Source: Bdellovibrio sp. (lineage in GTDB: Bacteria > Bdellovibrionota > Bdellovibrionia > Bdellovibrionales > Bdellovibrionaceae). From it: a stretch of DNA of 64,000 bases. The stretch's first letter is position 1, and every line of letters begins with the position of its first letter. The position numbers and the translations under genes are program-made. Location of the stretch: positions 41,498 to 105,497 of the forward strand of contig JACMRL010000038.1 of the NCBI GenBank assembly GCA_014376435.1, read 5' to 3'. Below, in pieces: positions 43,218 to 52,279 of the stretch. The notes beneath the pieces were generated by a model that searched no databases, was not told the DNA's origin, and saw only the letters and a program-made list of their open reading frames with translations.

Positions 43218-44924
43218 ATGAAATACTCTGAACTAAATCTAGATCCGCGTCTTACTTCTGCCATCGAAAAACTTAACTACGTTGAGATGACACCGATTCA
43301 ACAACAAACCATTCCGCATATCTTATCAAACAAAGATGTAGCGGGCTTAGCACAAACCGGAACTGGCAAAACAGCCGCGTTTTTAGTTCCATTAATTGAA
43401 CGCATTTTGCGTACGATGGAAGACCCAAATCACGAACGTGCCATCAAAGATTGGAACGCTCGTAGCTTTGTTTTAATTTTAGTTCCAACACGTGAATTAG
43501 CCGATCAAATTAATGACAACGTGATTAAAATTGCGGCGGGCACTGGTTTAAAAACTTATCCACTTTATGGTGGTACTGGTTATGACAAACAAAAAGAAGC
43601 TTTAGCTTCTGGCTTACAGTTTGTGGTTTCAACTCCGGGCCGCTTGATGGATCTTTACAAAGAAAACTTTGTAGATCTTAAACAAGTTCGCGCGATCGTA
43701 TTTGATGAAGCCGATCGTATGTTTGATATGGGTTTCAAAGATGATATGACTTATATTTTGGGACGCGTTCCACGCGACCGTCAATTTTTAGTATTCAGTG
43801 CCACATTAAACTTTGATGTTTTAAATACCGCATACCAATTCGGGGCAGAGCCGTTCGAAGTAAATATCAGCCGTGACCAAGCTAAAGCAGATCACGTCAA
43901 AGATTTTATCATGCACTTAGGTGATCAAGATAAACCACAGTTCTTACTTTCGATTTTGAAAAAAGAAAATCCAAAGCAAGCGATGATTTTTACAAATTTT
44001 AAGCACAATGTTGACCGCGTAGCGACTTTCTTGATGAACAATAATATTCCGGCGATGGGTATTTCTAGTTTAATGAGCCAAAGCCAACGTAATCAGGTGA
44101 TCGAAAAGTTCAAGGCCGAGAATGACCAAAATATTTTAGTAGCGACTGACGTAGCAGCACGTGGATTAGATATCAACGGCGTGGACGTCGTGGTGAATTA
44201 CGAAATGCCCCAAGATGCTGAATCTTATGTACATCGCATTGGCCGTACCGGTCGCGCGGGTCGTGAAGGTAAAGCGTTTTCATTGATCAGTGATCGCGAT
44301 ATCGATTCTTTGTATCGCGTTGAAGAATACACGAAGAAAAAAATTGATACCGCATTTTTAGAAGACGCTGAATTACTAAAAGATTTTAAAAAATTAACAA
44401 GTGACTCTGGTTTCGGAAATAAATTCGATCGTCCCAACAGTGGCGGTGGATCACGCGGTGGCGGCGGCCGAGGCGCACCTGCTCGTGGCGGACCTCGCAG
44501 TGGTGGATCATCTGATCGTGGACCACGTCGTGAGGGTGGAAGACCCGAACGTAAAGCTCCGGTTGCTCCGGTGCAATCGGGACCTCCGTTGAAATTACCA
44601 ATTCCAAATGATCTTTCTAAACCCCAGGTTCCACGTCCCCAAGGCGGTAAACCTTTAGGGGAGAAACGTTTTGATAAAAAACCGATGAATGGTCAACCAG
44701 CACCGGGTGGAAAAAAATTCGATCGTCCAGCACGTAATCACGCGCCAAATGGCAACGGTTCTGCTGCGAAGACAAAAGATTTTAAACCGGCGGCTGCAAA
44801 CAAGCCTGCGGCAAAAAGTTTCAGAAATAATTCTGTAGCACGTAAAACTTCAAGCTTACCAGGTAATCCAAATGCTTCGGTGGGGCAAAAAGTTAAATCA
44901 TTCTTCCGTAAAATTTTCGGATAA
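43218..44924 (+). CDS. rhlE: DEAD-box RNA helicase with RGG-rich tail (RhlE type)
   Basis: A 568-residue ATP-dependent RNA helicase. Motifs in order: the Q motif (MTPIQQQTIPHIL), Walker A AQTGTGKT, PTRELADQI, DEAD in VFDEADRMFDMGF, SAT, and HRIGRTGRAGREG. Residues from about 395 on form a low-complexity tail rich in Gly/Arg/Pro (GGGSRGGGGRGAPARGGPR) and later Lys/Asn/Ala, typical of RNA-binding, condensate-forming helicases. Such proteins aid ribosome assembly and mRNA turnover; with PcnB and RNase R in the same window, a decay role is attractive. A terminator follows directly. Confidence 0.92.
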   Translation: MKYSELNLDPRLTSAIEKLNYVEMTPIQQQTIPHILSNKDVAGLAQTGTGKTAAFLVPLIERILRTMEDPNHERAIKDWNARSFVLILVPTRELADQINDNVIKIAAGTGLKTYPLYGGTGYDKQKEALASGLQFVVSTPGRLMDLYKENFVDLKQVRAIVFDEADRMFDMGFKDDMTYILGRVPRDRQFLVFSATLNFDVLNTAYQFGAEPFEVNISRDQAKADHVKDFIMHLGDQDKPQFLLSILKKENPKQAMIFTNFKHNVDRVATFLMNNNIPAMGISSLMSQSQRNQVIEKFKAENDQNILVATDVAARGLDINGVDVVVNYEMPQDAESYVHRIGRTGRAGREGKAFSLISDRDIDSLYRVEEYTKKKIDTAFLEDAELLKDFKKLTSDSGFGNKFDRPNSGGGSRGGGGRGAPARGGPRSGGSSDRGPRREGGRPERKAPVAPVQSGPPLKLPIPNDLSKPQVPRPQGGKPLGEKRFDKKPMNGQPAPGGKKFDRPARNHAPNGNGSAAKTKDFKPAAANKPAAKSFRNNSVARKTSSLPGNPNASVGQKVKSFFRKIFG

Positions 44925-44926
44925 AA

Positions 44927-44952
44927 AAAGGGAGCTTTTTGAAGCTCCCTTT
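44927..44952 (+). terminator. Intrinsic terminator after rhlE
   Basis: A perfect 11-bp stem AAAGGGAGCTT (44927-44937) / AAGCTCCCTTT (44942-44952) with a 4-base loop lies just after the rhlE stop. Downstream T's are few on the plus strand; the minus strand has a T7 run, so it could also work in reverse. Confidence 0.8.
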
Positions 44953-45059
44953 CATCAAATTTAATTCGCCAAAATTTTTCTTCTTCAGCCACTTCTTTTT
45001 CTTTTGACTGTAAATTTATTTGTTTACAAGGCGAGTTGAGTTTCATTGGCTAGACATAA

Positions 45060-45095
45060 GGCTAGTTGCGAACGGCTAGTTGCGAACGGCTAGTT
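45060..45095. repeat. 14-bp tandem repeat upstream of the lipoprotein gene
   Basis: GGCTAGTTGCGAAC occurs twice in full (45060-45073, 45074-45087) and partly a third time (45088-45095). It lies in the 208-base space between the rhlE terminator and the 45161 gene, about 65 bases before that start. This spacer holds no gene. Confidence 0.9.
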
Positions 45096-45160
45096 TTACT
45101 TGTTTGACCACTCAAAAAAATCAATTTTACGGGTATTATAATAAATGAAAGTGGGTTTTC

Positions 45161-46063
45161 TTGCGTTTAATAAAAATACTGGTTGTGTCGATTTTATTTT
45201 ACTCTTGTTCAAGTGTGCAAACTCATCCCGAAGCACACATCGTTGAAGTTGATTCTTACGCGCGCAATCTGGCGGCGGAAGATGATCGCTTTGATAATTA
45301 TTTTGAAAACTATTTACAGCGCGGAAACTTTTTTGAGCGTTTAAAAAATATTAAATTAGTTGCGCAGTCGTTGTATGGGGTTTTACCTGAACAAGGCGAC
45401 GCGCGTAAAAGATTAGTCGGTCAGTTCATCGATGACGTTCAAAAGCAAGTGGTTGTGTTAGCAAGGATGGACGGTTCAGCGGACGATCCGTATAGCTACT
45501 GGATTCCGTCCGAGTCGTTACCTAAATTCAAAGAAAAAATTGATCGCATTGGAAAAGTTGTCCAATCGGGCCGGGTTATGGAGAAATTAGGTATTTATCT
45601 TTCAGCTTCGAAAGTTTTAAATAAGCCTTCCGCCACGGAAGATTTTTATTTACACCTCATTGCGAAGGCATTGTCAGAGATTGATCTTCAATTCAAAGAT
45701 GTTTCCGTCGCTGTTTATTCTGTAGAAGATCGCGAGACAAATTACCGCGAAGCCCAATTCGCTTACGCCCAAGACTTAGCTATCAAGGCCCGCATGAATT
45801 TGAAAAGAGTTTTCTCAAAAGAGCAGAAGCAAATTGTTGAGCGGATCGATCAGCTACTTTTAAAAATTCAATCTGAAGATTCAACAGCCTCTGTAAAAAC
45901 CATGCTTAAATCAGGTGACTGGGCATTTACTAAAACTAATTTAGCAAATTTAAATTTACAGAAATCAACCGATGTAGATGGGATCAATGACGAGTTTGAA
46001 CGCACAATTTCAACAAAGTTCGGTTTTGAAATGATTCAGTATCTTTACGAAAATATTTTATAG
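45161..46063 (+). CDS. Lipoprotein of unknown function
   Basis: A 300-residue protein starting at TTG. MRLIKILVVSILFYSCSS is a lipoprotein signal with Cys16. The mature part is helical and charged with no motif I recognise. An ATG at 45145 is in another frame, so TTG is the only good start that keeps the signal. The ribosome site is weak (GTGGG). It ends 8 bases before the secreted amidohydrolase gene and is probably co-transcribed with it. Confidence 0.6.
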   Translation: MRLIKILVVSILFYSCSSVQTHPEAHIVEVDSYARNLAAEDDRFDNYFENYLQRGNFFERLKNIKLVAQSLYGVLPEQGDARKRLVGQFIDDVQKQVVVLARMDGSADDPYSYWIPSESLPKFKEKIDRIGKVVQSGRVMEKLGIYLSASKVLNKPSATEDFYLHLIAKALSEIDLQFKDVSVAVYSVEDRETNYREAQFAYAQDLAIKARMNLKRVFSKEQKQIVERIDQLLLKIQSEDSTASVKTMLKSGDWAFTKTNLANLNLQKSTDVDGINDEFERTISTKFGFEMIQYLYENIL

Positions 46064-46071
46064 GAAATGTA

Positions 46072-48198
46072 ATGAAAATTTTATTATTATTTTTTACTCT
46101 CATTTTTTCAATATTTTCGGAGGCCCAAGAAATAAAGCCGTTGGTTTTGATTGGGCAAATGCCAGGACGATATTTTGCGGGAACAGATGCCCACGCCTAC
46201 GTTTTTGGTTACGTTGAAATTCAAAACCGGGTGATTCAAAAAATCGGACAATTGAAAGCAGAAGATTTACAATCTTTCCAAAAAGAAAATCAAAATAAAA
46301 AAATCATTCAACTGAAAAGAGCCGGGCAAAGTACTTATGATGTGATCTATCCGGGATTGATTGATTTGCATAAACACACTAAACAAAATAATTTACCGAT
46401 CTGGGGTGAGGCGGAAGGGCAATTTGCGAACCGTTTTGAATGGCGCGATTGGCCTAATTATAAATTTGCCGTCAGCGGCAACATGAATCCATGGGTAGAT
46501 TATGCCAGAGCCGTTGAATGCGCCACTTACCGTTGGTCAGAATTACAAGTGATGGTTTTAGGAACGACCTATTTGCAGGGACCAAGCTCGTGCGTGAGTA
46601 ACTTTTCAATTCAGCGAGTCGAAGATGCGGACAGCTATATCTCGCAAAAATCTTCGGTACAGGCGCCGACTGATTTAGTTATTCCAGAAGACATGCAGTT
46701 TGTTTGGACTTCACTTCGTCCATTAATTCAAACGGGTAAAAGTTACGAACAGGCGTTAACACAGACAATTAAAAAATATTGTCCAACGATTGACGTAACG
46801 GCCGCCAATATAAATAGTCCAGAGATGTTAAAAATTTTTAAAGACCAAGATAAATTAGTCAGTCTTTGCCAAAAAGAAGATTTGCCTACAAAATTTATCC
46901 GTTACATTTATTGGATTCATCCCACGATCGCTGGCCGTAAAAATTATTTTCTCAATAAAAAAAATCCGCCTTCCGCAATTATTGCTCACTTAGCCGAAGG
47001 CCGCCGAGATGATGAGTATAATCAAAAAGAGTATGAAATTGTAAAACTGCTTGGTTTAGACATGCCGCAAATGAATTTTGTGCACGGAGTAGGTATTCCG
47101 CAAAAAGATTATCCCGAGCTAGCAAAAAAAGATATCGGATTGATTTGGTCTCCGTTCTCTAATTTAATTTTATATAGCCAAACTTTAGATGTGGGCGCGG
47201 CTTTTAAAGCTGGAGTACGTTTAGCAATTGGTTCAGACTGGGTGCCAACCGGAACAAAAAGTGTTTTAGAAGAAGTAAAAGTAGCGCGTAATTACATCAT
47301 TAAAGATGTGGACGGCGAAAAGTTGCAACAAGTGCTTTCATCAGAAACAAATAAGTTTGAAAAAATTGATGAAGAGCTTTTTAAAATGATGACGGAAAAT
47401 CCAGCCAAGATGATCGGTCACAGTGAAGTCGTAAAGTCGACTGATTTGAAAACGAATCCATCCGGTTATTCAGAGACTGCAATTGGCACATTATCGCCCG
47501 GAGCGATGGGTAGTGTGATTATTGCTAGTTATCAAGATGTAAACCCTTATACAAATTTAGTTAAGTTCACGACAGAAAAAGATATTAATTTGGTCGTGAT
47601 CGACGGTCGACCCATTTACGGAAACCACACTTATCTAGATCAACTGGGCTTGGCTTCGCAATATGAAATTCTACCAGTGGACTCAGATGATTATTCAAGT
47701 TTAGGTGCGAATGCTAATACCGAAATGCAAATGCCAACGGGAAAAACACCCGAATATAAATACGAGTATTTAATTAAATTAGTAAATAGTTTTGCCAGTA
47801 AGGTTTTTAAAAAAACAGATCGTTGCCAGTTTACAGAAGAAAAAGCGATGGTGTACCATTCGTCTGTTGAGGCGGATGAAGATCTGAAAGCATTTAAAGC
47901 AAAGACAAATATAAATCTAGACCGAGTGACGGATATCACGCGAATTTTAGCGATTAATATTATGACCCAAAATCGCAATAAAATTGATCCGGTAGAAGGT
48001 AAACCAAAGTTTTCTTTAAAATACTTTCCGGCATTATATACTTGTAACGACACCTATCACTCTAAGCGTATGTCTGATTTTATCAAAATTGGCACGGACG
48101 ATGTATTTCAATCCAACCGTAAATATCGTGATAATATTATTCAAAAACAGAATTTGGGTCGCGGCCCTAAAGAATTAGCTCGTAAATATAGTAATTAG
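46072..48198 (+). CDS. Secreted amidohydrolase-superfamily protein
   Basis: A 708-residue exported metal-dependent hydrolase. Signal peptide MKILLLFFTLIFSIFSEA, then the superfamily fold: VIYPGLIDLHKH with His100 and His102, SAIIAHLAEG, MNFVHGVGI (metal His) and LAIGSDWVPTGTK (Asp). Such sites bind one or two divalent metals and hydrolyse amides, esters or amines. The roughly 180 residues from about 530 on, including two Cys, are an extra C-terminal part not in the usual enzymes. AGGAAATGTA precedes the ATG. The substrate is unknown; a role in degrading prey metabolites outside the cytosol is speculation. Confidence 0.8.
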   Translation: MKILLLFFTLIFSIFSEAQEIKPLVLIGQMPGRYFAGTDAHAYVFGYVEIQNRVIQKIGQLKAEDLQSFQKENQNKKIIQLKRAGQSTYDVIYPGLIDLHKHTKQNNLPIWGEAEGQFANRFEWRDWPNYKFAVSGNMNPWVDYARAVECATYRWSELQVMVLGTTYLQGPSSCVSNFSIQRVEDADSYISQKSSVQAPTDLVIPEDMQFVWTSLRPLIQTGKSYEQALTQTIKKYCPTIDVTAANINSPEMLKIFKDQDKLVSLCQKEDLPTKFIRYIYWIHPTIAGRKNYFLNKKNPPSAIIAHLAEGRRDDEYNQKEYEIVKLLGLDMPQMNFVHGVGIPQKDYPELAKKDIGLIWSPFSNLILYSQTLDVGAAFKAGVRLAIGSDWVPTGTKSVLEEVKVARNYIIKDVDGEKLQQVLSSETNKFEKIDEELFKMMTENPAKMIGHSEVVKSTDLKTNPSGYSETAIGTLSPGAMGSVIIASYQDVNPYTNLVKFTTEKDINLVVIDGRPIYGNHTYLDQLGLASQYEILPVDSDDYSSLGANANTEMQMPTGKTPEYKYEYLIKLVNSFASKVFKKTDRCQFTEEKAMVYHSSVEADEDLKAFKAKTNINLDRVTDITRILAINIMTQNRNKIDPVEGKPKFSLKYFPALYTCNDTYHSKRMSDFIKIGTDDVFQSNRKYRDNIIQKQNLGRGPKELARKYSN

Positions 48199-48199
48199 T

Positions 48200-48721
48200 T
48201 TAGCGCCATTCAAAGGCCCCTAAGATACGGTTGCAAATCGCAACCGTATGATCAAACTGCTGAAAATTATCTAAGCAAGTTGCTAAAACAATTTTATCGC
48301 CGTGTTGATAAAATACTTGGCGTGATTTTGTTAGTTTATTTTTTTGAGTTAAATCAACGATGACTGATGGCGTAACATTTTTTTTGTAGGACTGAAGACC
48401 CACAACTTCAAAGCCGTACTGATTATAATCACGCAGATACTGGCGAACATATTTTTCTAAATCTGTCTTAGCTGCTACTTTTTCGGTGCGTAAAGTAAGA
48501 AGTGATTTTGAGTTTTCTTCCTCTGGACCCATTTCAAGTGATAAAGAATCTAAATCAGAGCTATTTTTATAAACCCAGTTAGCGGGCATTGATCCTAATT
48601 TGAAACCAAGCTGGCTCATGGCGATATTATTTTGTGGGCGATTAACGATTGATGAGCCCGTTAATGGATGGGGGGCTGAGTAACCGATTTGAATAAATAA
48701 AGCTAGCAGAGCATTCAACAT
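48200..48721 (-). CDS. Secreted protein of unknown function
   Basis: A 173-residue protein with an N-terminal hydrophobic signal (MLNALLALFIQIGYSA). The mature part is compact, with two Cys (VLATCLDN, VAICNRIL), and reads like a small single-domain periplasmic protein of the PsbP/DcrB-like sort, but I cannot assign a family. It is convergent with the amidohydrolase gene (1-base gap) and lies 14 bases downstream of mutY on the same strand, so is probably co-transcribed with mutY. Confidence 0.6.
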   Translation of the reverse strand: MLNALLALFIQIGYSAPHPLTGSSIVNRPQNNIAMSQLGFKLGSMPANWVYKNSSDLDSLSLEMGPEEENSKSLLTLRTEKVAAKTDLEKYVRQYLRDYNQYGFEVVGLQSYKKNVTPSVIVDLTQKNKLTKSRQVFYQHGDKIVLATCLDNFQQFDHTVAICNRILGAFEWR

Positions 48722-48735
48722 TATATAATTTTAAG

Positions 48736-49725
48736 CTATTTCTCGATAAATTTCAAAATTTTACTCATTAAACTGGTGGGATTTATTTTCTTGATGTCTT
48801 GAAGTGAAATCCATTCGCCTGGACCGGCACTTTTCAGCGAAGATTTTTCAATATGAATGAATATATCGTATTTGGTGACGCCGTGTTTGATATCGTAATT
48901 TACCAGTTTCTTTTTAACCGCGACCGCAGAACCCGGTGGAAACAACATATTTTTAAGAAATGGAGTGGACTGATTTGGTTGCATAAATATTTTTCCGTTT
49001 TTAATGACGGGATTTAATGTCCAACTCCAAATTTCAAATTGGTGTTTTGGTTTCGGTAACGGAATTTGATTCACAAGTCCTTCGGCAAAAGCCACGCAGC
49101 GTTTTTTCCACGGACAAAGCAAGCAAAGCGGTTTTTGCGGTGTGCAGATGGTAGCACCGAGCTCCATCAACCCTTGATTAATATCAGAACTAAATTCGGT
49201 TAAAGCTAATTTATCGGAAAGATCTTGTAGCTTCTGTTTTTCTTTATTTTCCCACCACTTGAGTTTTAAACCATAAAAGCGCGACAGCACACGAATCACG
49301 TTACCATCTAATACGCCGACGGGTTCACCAAAAGCTAAACTAGAAACCGCACGGGAAGTATAGGGTCCAAAACCAGGAAGTTGTAATAATAAATGCGCTT
49401 TATCTAAAAAACCGCTTTTAGATAATGTTTGAGCTGATTTGTGTAAGTTGCGCGCGCGTGAATAATATCCTAAGCCGGCCCACATTTCAATAACATCGCC
49501 CTCGGTGGCTTTAGCAAGTGAATGAACCGTAGGAAAACGAGTCAAGAATTTTTCATAAAAAGGAATCACGGCAGTGACCCTTGTTTGCTGCAGCATCACT
49601 TCAGAAATCCAAATACGATAAGGGTCACGATTTTGTCGCCATGGCAGCGTGCGCTTATTTTCTTGATACCAAGCGATAAGATCTTTTTGGTCGATCGATA
49701 ACTTGAGTTTTTGTTTTGTAGCCAT
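48736..49725 (-). CDS. mutY: A/G-specific adenine glycosylase
   Basis: A 329-residue DNA repair enzyme that removes adenine mispaired with 8-oxoguanine. The HhH-GPD domain has WISEVMLQQT (catalytic Glu), LPGFGPYTSRAVSSLAFG (helix-hairpin-helix) and GVLDGNVIRVLSR (catalytic Asp). The 4Fe-4S cluster loop is CTPQKPLCLLCPWKKRC, the canonical C-X6-C-X2-C-X5-C. The C-terminal about 110 residues form a degenerate NUDIX-like domain for 8-oxoG recognition. It is divergent from the agmatinase-family gene, with 62 bases between starts. Confidence 0.95.
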   Translation of the reverse strand: MATKQKLKLSIDQKDLIAWYQENKRTLPWRQNRDPYRIWISEVMLQQTRVTAVIPFYEKFLTRFPTVHSLAKATEGDVIEMWAGLGYYSRARNLHKSAQTLSKSGFLDKAHLLLQLPGFGPYTSRAVSSLAFGEPVGVLDGNVIRVLSRFYGLKLKWWENKEKQKLQDLSDKLALTEFSSDINQGLMELGATICTPQKPLCLLCPWKKRCVAFAEGLVNQIPLPKPKHQFEIWSWTLNPVIKNGKIFMQPNQSTPFLKNMLFPPGSAVAVKKKLVNYDIKHGVTKYDIFIHIEKSSLKSAGPGEWISLQDIKKINPTSLMSKILKFIEK

Positions 49726-49787
49726 GACACATGACTTTAATTGATAAAGCGTTTGTAACCAACTGTATTTTTGCAGATAATGGCAAC

Positions 49788-50729
49788 ATGAATAATGAAT
49801 TTAAACAGCTTAGCGGCCGAGAATTTCCACGTTTTTCAGGTATTAAAACTTTCTTTCGTTTGCCCATCGCCCAGATTCAAGAAAAATTCGATGTGGCCTT
49901 ATTTGGAATTCCCTACGACGGCGGAGTTTCGTACCGACCCGGAGCACGCTTTGCGCCAGCCAACGTGCGTGATTATTCAAGCTTAGGGCGCGGATTTAAT
50001 ATGGCCCGCGGCGGCGTTTCAATTTTTGATAAATTAAAAATTGCTGATATCGGTGATTGTTCGACGGTACCGATCGATCAGGCGCAAACTTACGAAAAAA
50101 TTGAAAAATTTGTAACTGAAGTTGTCAGTTCAGATAAAAGATTTGTATCCATCGGTGGAGATCACTCAACGACGCTTCCGGTTTTACGTGCCCTTCGTAA
50201 AAAATATAATCAGCCATTAAATTTTATTCACTTCGATGCGCACTTAGACACTTATCCGGCGGCCTGGGGTTGTGAATATCATCACGGAGCTTTCGCTCGT
50301 CATTCGGTTGATGAAGGTTTAGTAAACCCAAAACAGATGATGCAAATAGGAATTCGTGGCCCATTAGCTAGCGGCGATGATTTAGATTTCGTAAAGAAAA
50401 ATAATATTCACGTGGTCACCGTTGACGATATTCGCGAAGGTTCGCTCGCGGAAGTGATCAAAAAATTTCCGGTGTTCAAAGGTCCAACGTATATTAGTTT
50501 TGATATTGATTGTTTAGATCCTGCTTACGCTCCAGGCACGGGAACTCCGGTTCCGGGTGGTTTAACTACTTACGAAACACAAAGAATTTTGCGCGGACTT
50601 AAAATTGAAAATTTAGTGGGTGCCGACATTGTTGAAGTTTGCCCGCCATACGATCCATCAGGAATTACAGCGATGGCGGCCGTTGATACAATGTTTGAAC
50701 TACTTTGCTTAATGGGAGAAAATAAATGA
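49788..50729 (+). CDS. Agmatinase/arginase-family ureohydrolase
   Basis: A 313-residue binuclear manganese enzyme. Metal motifs are intact: SIGGDHSTTL, FIHFDAHLDTY and YISFDIDCLDPAYAPGTGTPVPGG. Family members split agmatine, guanidinobutyrate or related guanidines into urea and an amine; the arginine-binding loops cannot be read well enough to choose. I placed the start at the ATG at 49788; an in-frame ATG at 49731 adds 19 residues with no counterpart. It opens a three-gene unit with an unknown gene and msrA. Confidence 0.88.
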   Translation: MNNEFKQLSGREFPRFSGIKTFFRLPIAQIQEKFDVALFGIPYDGGVSYRPGARFAPANVRDYSSLGRGFNMARGGVSIFDKLKIADIGDCSTVPIDQAQTYEKIEKFVTEVVSSDKRFVSIGGDHSTTLPVLRALRKKYNQPLNFIHFDAHLDTYPAAWGCEYHHGAFARHSVDEGLVNPKQMMQIGIRGPLASGDDLDFVKKNNIHVVTVDDIREGSLAEVIKKFPVFKGPTYISFDIDCLDPAYAPGTGTPVPGGLTTYETQRILRGLKIENLVGADIVEVCPPYDPSGITAMAAVDTMFELLCLMGENK

Positions 50730-51013
50730 TTCACTACGTACTAGCCTGTGTAATGTGGGGTAAGCCCGATGTTAAAACAATTCAAATTCCCGTTGATGAT
50801 CATGGCATGGCATACCTCACCGAAACTTTTGGGCCTTACACGTTTGAAGCTTCGGTCATGGAAGAAACAATGAATTACATGCAAATTATTTATAATCCAT
50901 CGAATATAATGACTCAGGGAAATTCTCCTAGCAGTTTTGGCCCACAAAAATCAATGTCCTTAAGATTAAATGTTGGTACTGAGCAAGCTAGCTTAGACTG
51001 CGAAATTAAGTAA
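50726..51013 (+). CDS. Hypothetical protein in an operon with an agmatinase-family gene and msrA
   Basis: An unrecognised 95-residue soluble protein (IHYVLACVMWGKPDVKTIQIPVDDHGMAYLTETFGPYTFEASVM). It overlaps the upstream gene by 4 bases (ATGA) and msrA by 1 base. No signal or membrane segment. The tight coupling suggests it is translated with both neighbours, but no function can be inferred. Confidence 0.6.
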   Translation: MIHYVLACVMWGKPDVKTIQIPVDDHGMAYLTETFGPYTFEASVMEETMNYMQIIYNPSNIMTQGNSPSSFGPQKSMSLRLNVGTEQASLDCEIK

Positions 51014-51498
51014 TGAAAACAGAAAAAGCCGTATTCGCTGCCGGGTGTTTTTGGGGAGTCGAAGAATTAATTCGTGCCTTACCTGGAGTTCTACAAACTG
51101 AAGTAGGTTACTGCGGTGGCGCTGCGGAAACCGCATTATACAATAAAGTCAAAACAGGATCCACGGGCCACGCGGAAGCTTTAGAAGTTGTTTTTGCTTC
51201 AGAAAAAATAAGTTTTGAGACATTGCTGCAAAACTTTTTTAAATTGCACGATCCAACCACTTTAAATCAACAGGGTAATGATTTGGGCACCCAGTACCGA
51301 TCAGTTATTTTTTACCAAGATGCAGCTCAAAAAGAAACTGCAGAAAAAGTGAAAGCCGAAGTAGAAGCTTCGGGCAAATGGAAAAAAACAATCGTTACGG
51401 CGATTGTTCCGGCCCAGCCCTTTTACAGCGCGGAAGATTACCATCAAGATTATTTGCAAAAAAATCCTAATGGTTACACTTGCCATTACTGGCGTTAA
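51013..51498 (+). CDS. msrA: Peptide methionine sulfoxide reductase MsrA
   Basis: A 161-residue repair enzyme that reduces methionine-S-sulfoxide in proteins. AAGCFWGVEELIRALPGV carries the catalytic Cys12; GYCGGAAETALYNKVKTGSTGHAEALEVVF, DPTTLNQQGNDLGTQYRSVIFY and EDYHQDYLQKNP are the usual signatures. The ATG overlaps the previous stop. The 3' end is 1 base from the convergent LysR gene. Confidence 0.96.
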   Translation: MKTEKAVFAAGCFWGVEELIRALPGVLQTEVGYCGGAAETALYNKVKTGSTGHAEALEVVFASEKISFETLLQNFFKLHDPTTLNQQGNDLGTQYRSVIFYQDAAQKETAEKVKAEVEASGKWKKTIVTAIVPAQPFYSAEDYHQDYLQKNPNGYTCHYWR

Positions 51499-51499
51499 T

Positions 51500-52273
51500 T
51501 TAGTCTTTATCTACAAAGGCCGAGATTTGTTCCCAAACCATCGGGTTTAGAATCTCGGTGCCGATCATCATCACTGGCTCATGCTCTTTTGCCTTACCGC
51601 GCTTTGCCTCCGTGGGTAAAAATCCAGTCCCACCGATTTTATCAAACCACTCGCGTCGCATTGCTAAAGAATTCGTAACTAAAACGTGATTGAAATCATC
51701 AAATTCTTTTTTAGAAGCACGGCCGTATTCAAAACTAGAAAGAACGGCATAATTTTTATCGGTTTGAATTTTTTCTAAAACTTGAAATCCTAATTCTTTT
51801 AAATATTTAAATTTCTGACGTCCCGGAGACTTAGAAGTAAAAATAATATCTAAATGACCCGATAAAAAATGAGCCTCTAATTCATTCAGGTCATAAATTT
51901 CGATAAAGATTTTTGAAACCCCCACTTCCGTGAAAAAGTGTTTACAGGCATCCATGGCAAAACTTTGTAGCCCCTCGAGTGTGCCGATATGTAGTTCGCC
52001 AATCATTTGATTTTGGCTAAAGCTCATTAATTCGCTTTCTAAGCGTTTGATTGATTTTTCAAACATATCCGAAAGTTCAAACGCAATCGGCGTCCAGCCT
52101 GATTTTCTTTTTGCGGAACGGTCTAATAGAACAATTTTAAGTTCTTCTTCAATTCGTAAAATGATACGTGAAAGTTGTGGTTGGCTAAGCCCTACATGCA
52201 AAGTTGCGCCCGATAAATTTTTAAAATGGACAGCTTTCGCTAAGACACTTAGTTCATAATAAATTTGTTGCAT
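51500..52273 (-). CDS. LysR-family transcription regulator, short form
   Basis: A 257-residue LysR-type regulator. The winged helix is at about 1-60 (QQIYYELSVLAKAVHFKNLSGATLHVGLSQPQLSRIILRIEEEL), followed by the effector-binding domain (GELHIGTLEGLQSFA...GHLDIIFTSK). It is shorter than the usual 300, ending with an atypical tail. No Cys pair like OxyR. Targets are unknown; it lies 6 bases downstream of ubiB on the same strand. Confidence 0.8.
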   Translation of the reverse strand: MQQIYYELSVLAKAVHFKNLSGATLHVGLSQPQLSRIILRIEEELKIVLLDRSAKRKSGWTPIAFELSDMFEKSIKRLESELMSFSQNQMIGELHIGTLEGLQSFAMDACKHFFTEVGVSKIFIEIYDLNELEAHFLSGHLDIIFTSKSPGRQKFKYLKELGFQVLEKIQTDKNYAVLSSFEYGRASKKEFDDFNHVLVTNSLAMRREWFDKIGGTGFLPTEAKRGKAKEHEPVMMIGTEILNPMVWEQISAFVDKD

Positions 52274-52279
52274 AACACC

